A stretch of DNA of 64,000 nt from Owenia fusiformis (taxonomy: Eukaryota; Annelida; Polychaeta; Sabellida; Oweniidae), in assembly GCA_903813345.2 (NCBI GenBank), contig CAIIXF020000010.1, positions 10,718,349 to 10,782,348 of the forward strand, read 5' to 3'. Positions 61,651-64,000 of the stretch are shown piece by piece. Below the pieces are notes generated by a model that was given only the letters and a program-made list of their open reading frames with translations, ran no database searches and had not been told where the DNA came from. Both the position numbers and the translations under genes were made by a program. Position 1 is the stretch's first letter, and the number at the start of each line of letters is the position of its first letter.

Positions 61651-62342
61651 AGAAAAAATAACAACTAATAACATCATACGAGGGTCAGATTTATATGACT
61701 AGACAGCAGATTCGAGATAGAATTATAATATTCAATTGCCAATTACATGTCTTTCACAATTACAGATCAGTACGAAACATGAAAATATTATTCTTTACAT
61801 AGTTGAAGATGTGTTTTTTGATAAAATTATTCAGAATCGTTAATCATAGGCAATGCTATTTAGATAGAAATACCTGATTTATATATTTTCGAGCTTCAGC
61901 CAAAATGGAGGACGATCTTCTCGCGGCGATATGCGAGAGTTGAATCATTTTGAATACAACTTGTAATTCGTTTATTGCACATACAAAAGCAATATCTCGT
62001 CAAAGCAGGGAATAAATAGGCTATTGAATAAATTACTTTTATATTTTGATTTTGTTTGAACCTCTAGACAATATTCTAGATAAAGTTAATTAGTATCTCG
62101 CAGAGAATGACACTCCCTTCTGCATCATAAGGGTCACGTGACACAGCCATTTCCTGCAGGGAGCTTTGTCTGCATTTCCTGTTGGAAAAACATCGATTAA
62201 ATCCAGATTTTACGTTCACTACGCAAAGTATTAGTCTTGTTTACTACTTGGAATATTGGCCAGTAATTAGGTGAGTTGATCAAAATAAACGTTTGTGCAA
62301 TTAATAGCCAGGAATGTGTTGAAAACCAGTGAAATTCATCAA

Positions 62343-62448
62343 ATGTTTATCACGTTTCAAAAGCATCCGGCGGAAGTAAAATTTGATTATTTACTTCAAA
62401 AAGCAGACAACAATGTTTTCCATGGTCGAACGACATTACAAGAACTCG
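62343..62448 (+). CDS. Possible first coding exon of an unidentified gene
   Basis: ATG at 62343 opens 35 codons (MFITFQKHPAEVKFDYLLQK, then ADNNVFHGRTTLQEL) ending at a donor GTAAAT in phase 1. The composition (K, E, Q, D, L with few Cys) looks like real protein, and read-through stops within seven codons of the donor. No matching downstream exon could be identified before the window ends, and the family is not recognised. Confidence 0.4.
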
Positions 62449-64000
62449 GTAAATGGATTATCTATCATTAATTATTAATTATATGACACGATATTGTCTG
62501 GATGGCGTGATTTAGGCCGCCATATTGAATGAAAATTGAGCAACGTCTAACAAGGATGTTGTTTGTTCAGTTCAAGAGTTTTGAAATTACTTGGAAAATT
62601 ACCATGTTCTCCTTAGTTGCACCTGTTGACTATAGTTTCAAATTGAAATATATTTATATGATATAGTAGTCAATTGAACTGTATTATTTGGGTAAATCCA
62701 CTTTTATTTCCACACTATTTGTTTTTTATTTGTAAGATTTTATGTAGAGCTAGGCATAGAGGGAAAACCCTAGTATGTATCCAACAGACCGAATATAATA
62801 TTCGGTCTGTTATGATTGATATATTTCCGGTGGAAATCTCGGTGAAATTTTTTGCACATAAATTTCTCGTTTATTACAAGAATGTTCACCTTGAAAATTG
62901 GTGAATATGTTGAAGAGATGTTCATCTTAAACTAGAAGCAAAAATATTTGTATAAGGCGGGTACAAGTTGATATAAAATAATGAAATGTTCAGACTCACC
63001 AAAACTTCAGGATGTGTTTATAAGTACATCGCGAAATCAATGTCAAGGACGTTTGAGTTCACGAGATCCAAACGAGATATGCAAATTTTGAACTTTGACA
63101 ACACATGACCACTTGATTACCTCGGCCTTCTTCATGAATATTTCCGCTCTATTTACTATAAATGAAGAAAATTAATCGGGATAATGATAATAAATGACTA
63201 GATCTAATAAATTCCCGCACAAATGGAATTTATCAACACGCTTCCGTCCGCTCCACGTGTTATTTGTTTACAAATAGACTGACGTCACTGGCTAAATCTC
63301 GTTTATCGTGAGAATTGGCATTGCCAAAATGGCTTGACCTAATCAATGGCTTCGCTACAAGAAGCGTCTGTACATTTTATGAATATCTTCAGTAAGAGGA
63401 CAATATACGAAAAAATAATATTGTAAGTACTTTATAAGGTAATCATTTTATCATTTAACAAACTTATTTGTAACATTTATACAACACCACATTTTACAAT
63501 AGGTGACTTACAGTCTGAATATTTATTCAGACGAAGGATACAGTCTAGGGAAAACCCCAGAGCTTAGATTAGAAGATGACTGACATAATTACGTCTCTTG
63601 CTGACCACCTTTGTTTGTTAAAATGTTTACTGGCTAGTTCCCGAATACTACACATTGAAGTGACGTTAAATCGACATTGGTATATTCCTTACGTCACTCT
63701 TTATCTTGAGAAATAACAAACTTTGATATTCAAAATATTATTTGAAGCATTTTTAGAAAATATTGAAACCACCATTGAATTATGTCATTTGTCTGTCAAT
63801 TTGATCAATCATTGATGATGTCTTCTCAATACACAACCGGGTCGGTTTTCACGTCTGTTTGCGCAGGTTTGACTTCCGGTTTGAGAAAGCTAGCTCCCAA
63901 GAACGTCATTTTCGCAGTTAGTCTTATTCAAAAATTATAGTTTATTTCGATAATGGTGTTTCCAGAAAAGAATTAAATTGCAAACATTTTATCAAGCATA
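62449..64000. other. Right end of the window, no exon recognised
   Basis: Would be the first intron of the candidate gene starting at 62343. A donor-like GTGAGTC near 62994 on the minus strand and a CCACGTG box near 63255 are the only signals noted; neither supports a gene. Confidence 0.5.

Noticed and set aside
61904-61945. ATG in good context encoding MEDDLLAAICES
   Set aside because: Stops after 12 codons and no GT donor occurs before the stop.
1-64000. tRNA, rRNA or snRNA genes
   Set aside because: No cloverleaf with A/B boxes or known small-RNA sequence was recognised by eye. A covariance-model scan would settle it.

Overview
This is an AT-rich animal nuclear window with spliced genes (GT-AG introns, one GC-AG), small exons, repeat-filled introns and DNA transposons, MITEs and a LINE fragment. 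It carries one AMP-deaminase gene, so it is an invertebrate. A marine lophotrochozoan such as a mollusc is my guess, but nothing in the sequence proves the phylum.

Layout. (1) 1-11580, plus strand: the 3' part of TTC12 (TPR and ARM-repeat ciliary dynein-assembly factor). Thirteen exons were reconstructed and all phases agree. A possible unknown secreted-protein gene lies antisense in its 2053-5919 intron. (2) 11581-14014: tail-to-tail gap. (3) 14015-49491, minus strand: a complete AMP deaminase gene, 17 exon positions, 821 or 822 codons. One position, encoding the metal-binding HxH motif and [11 protein letters not shown], is present as three tandem alternative exons (22594-22731, 20023-20157, 19028-19162), all phase 0. 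A second first exon (26933-27082) gives a shorter N-terminus. (4) The 17.9-kb third AMPD intron (29193-47126) holds a 4.27-kb element with ~490-bp near-identical terminal inverted repeats and a 5-bp target duplication that carries a spliced C2H2 zinc-finger gene. Beside it is a 5.4-kb fold-back element with arms of ~365-bp tandem repeats. (5) 49492-56835: gene-poor, with a LINE reverse-transcriptase fragment inside TIR elements. (6) 56836-58603, minus strand: ATP synthase coupling factor 6 (ATP5PF). (7) 59.9-61.7 kb: two inverted duplications, each with an outward-facing splice donor, probably the 5' region of ATP5PF and possibly of a divergent gene. (8) 62343-62448: a possible first exon of an unidentified plus-strand gene that leaves the window.

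Strongest observations: the triplicated catalytic exon behind a weak shared donor, which could give one AMPD gene several catalytic-domain versions; the zinc-finger gene inside a long-TIR transposon; and a short repeat family whose ten intronic copies all lie in the sense orientation of their host gene, whichever strand the gene is on.
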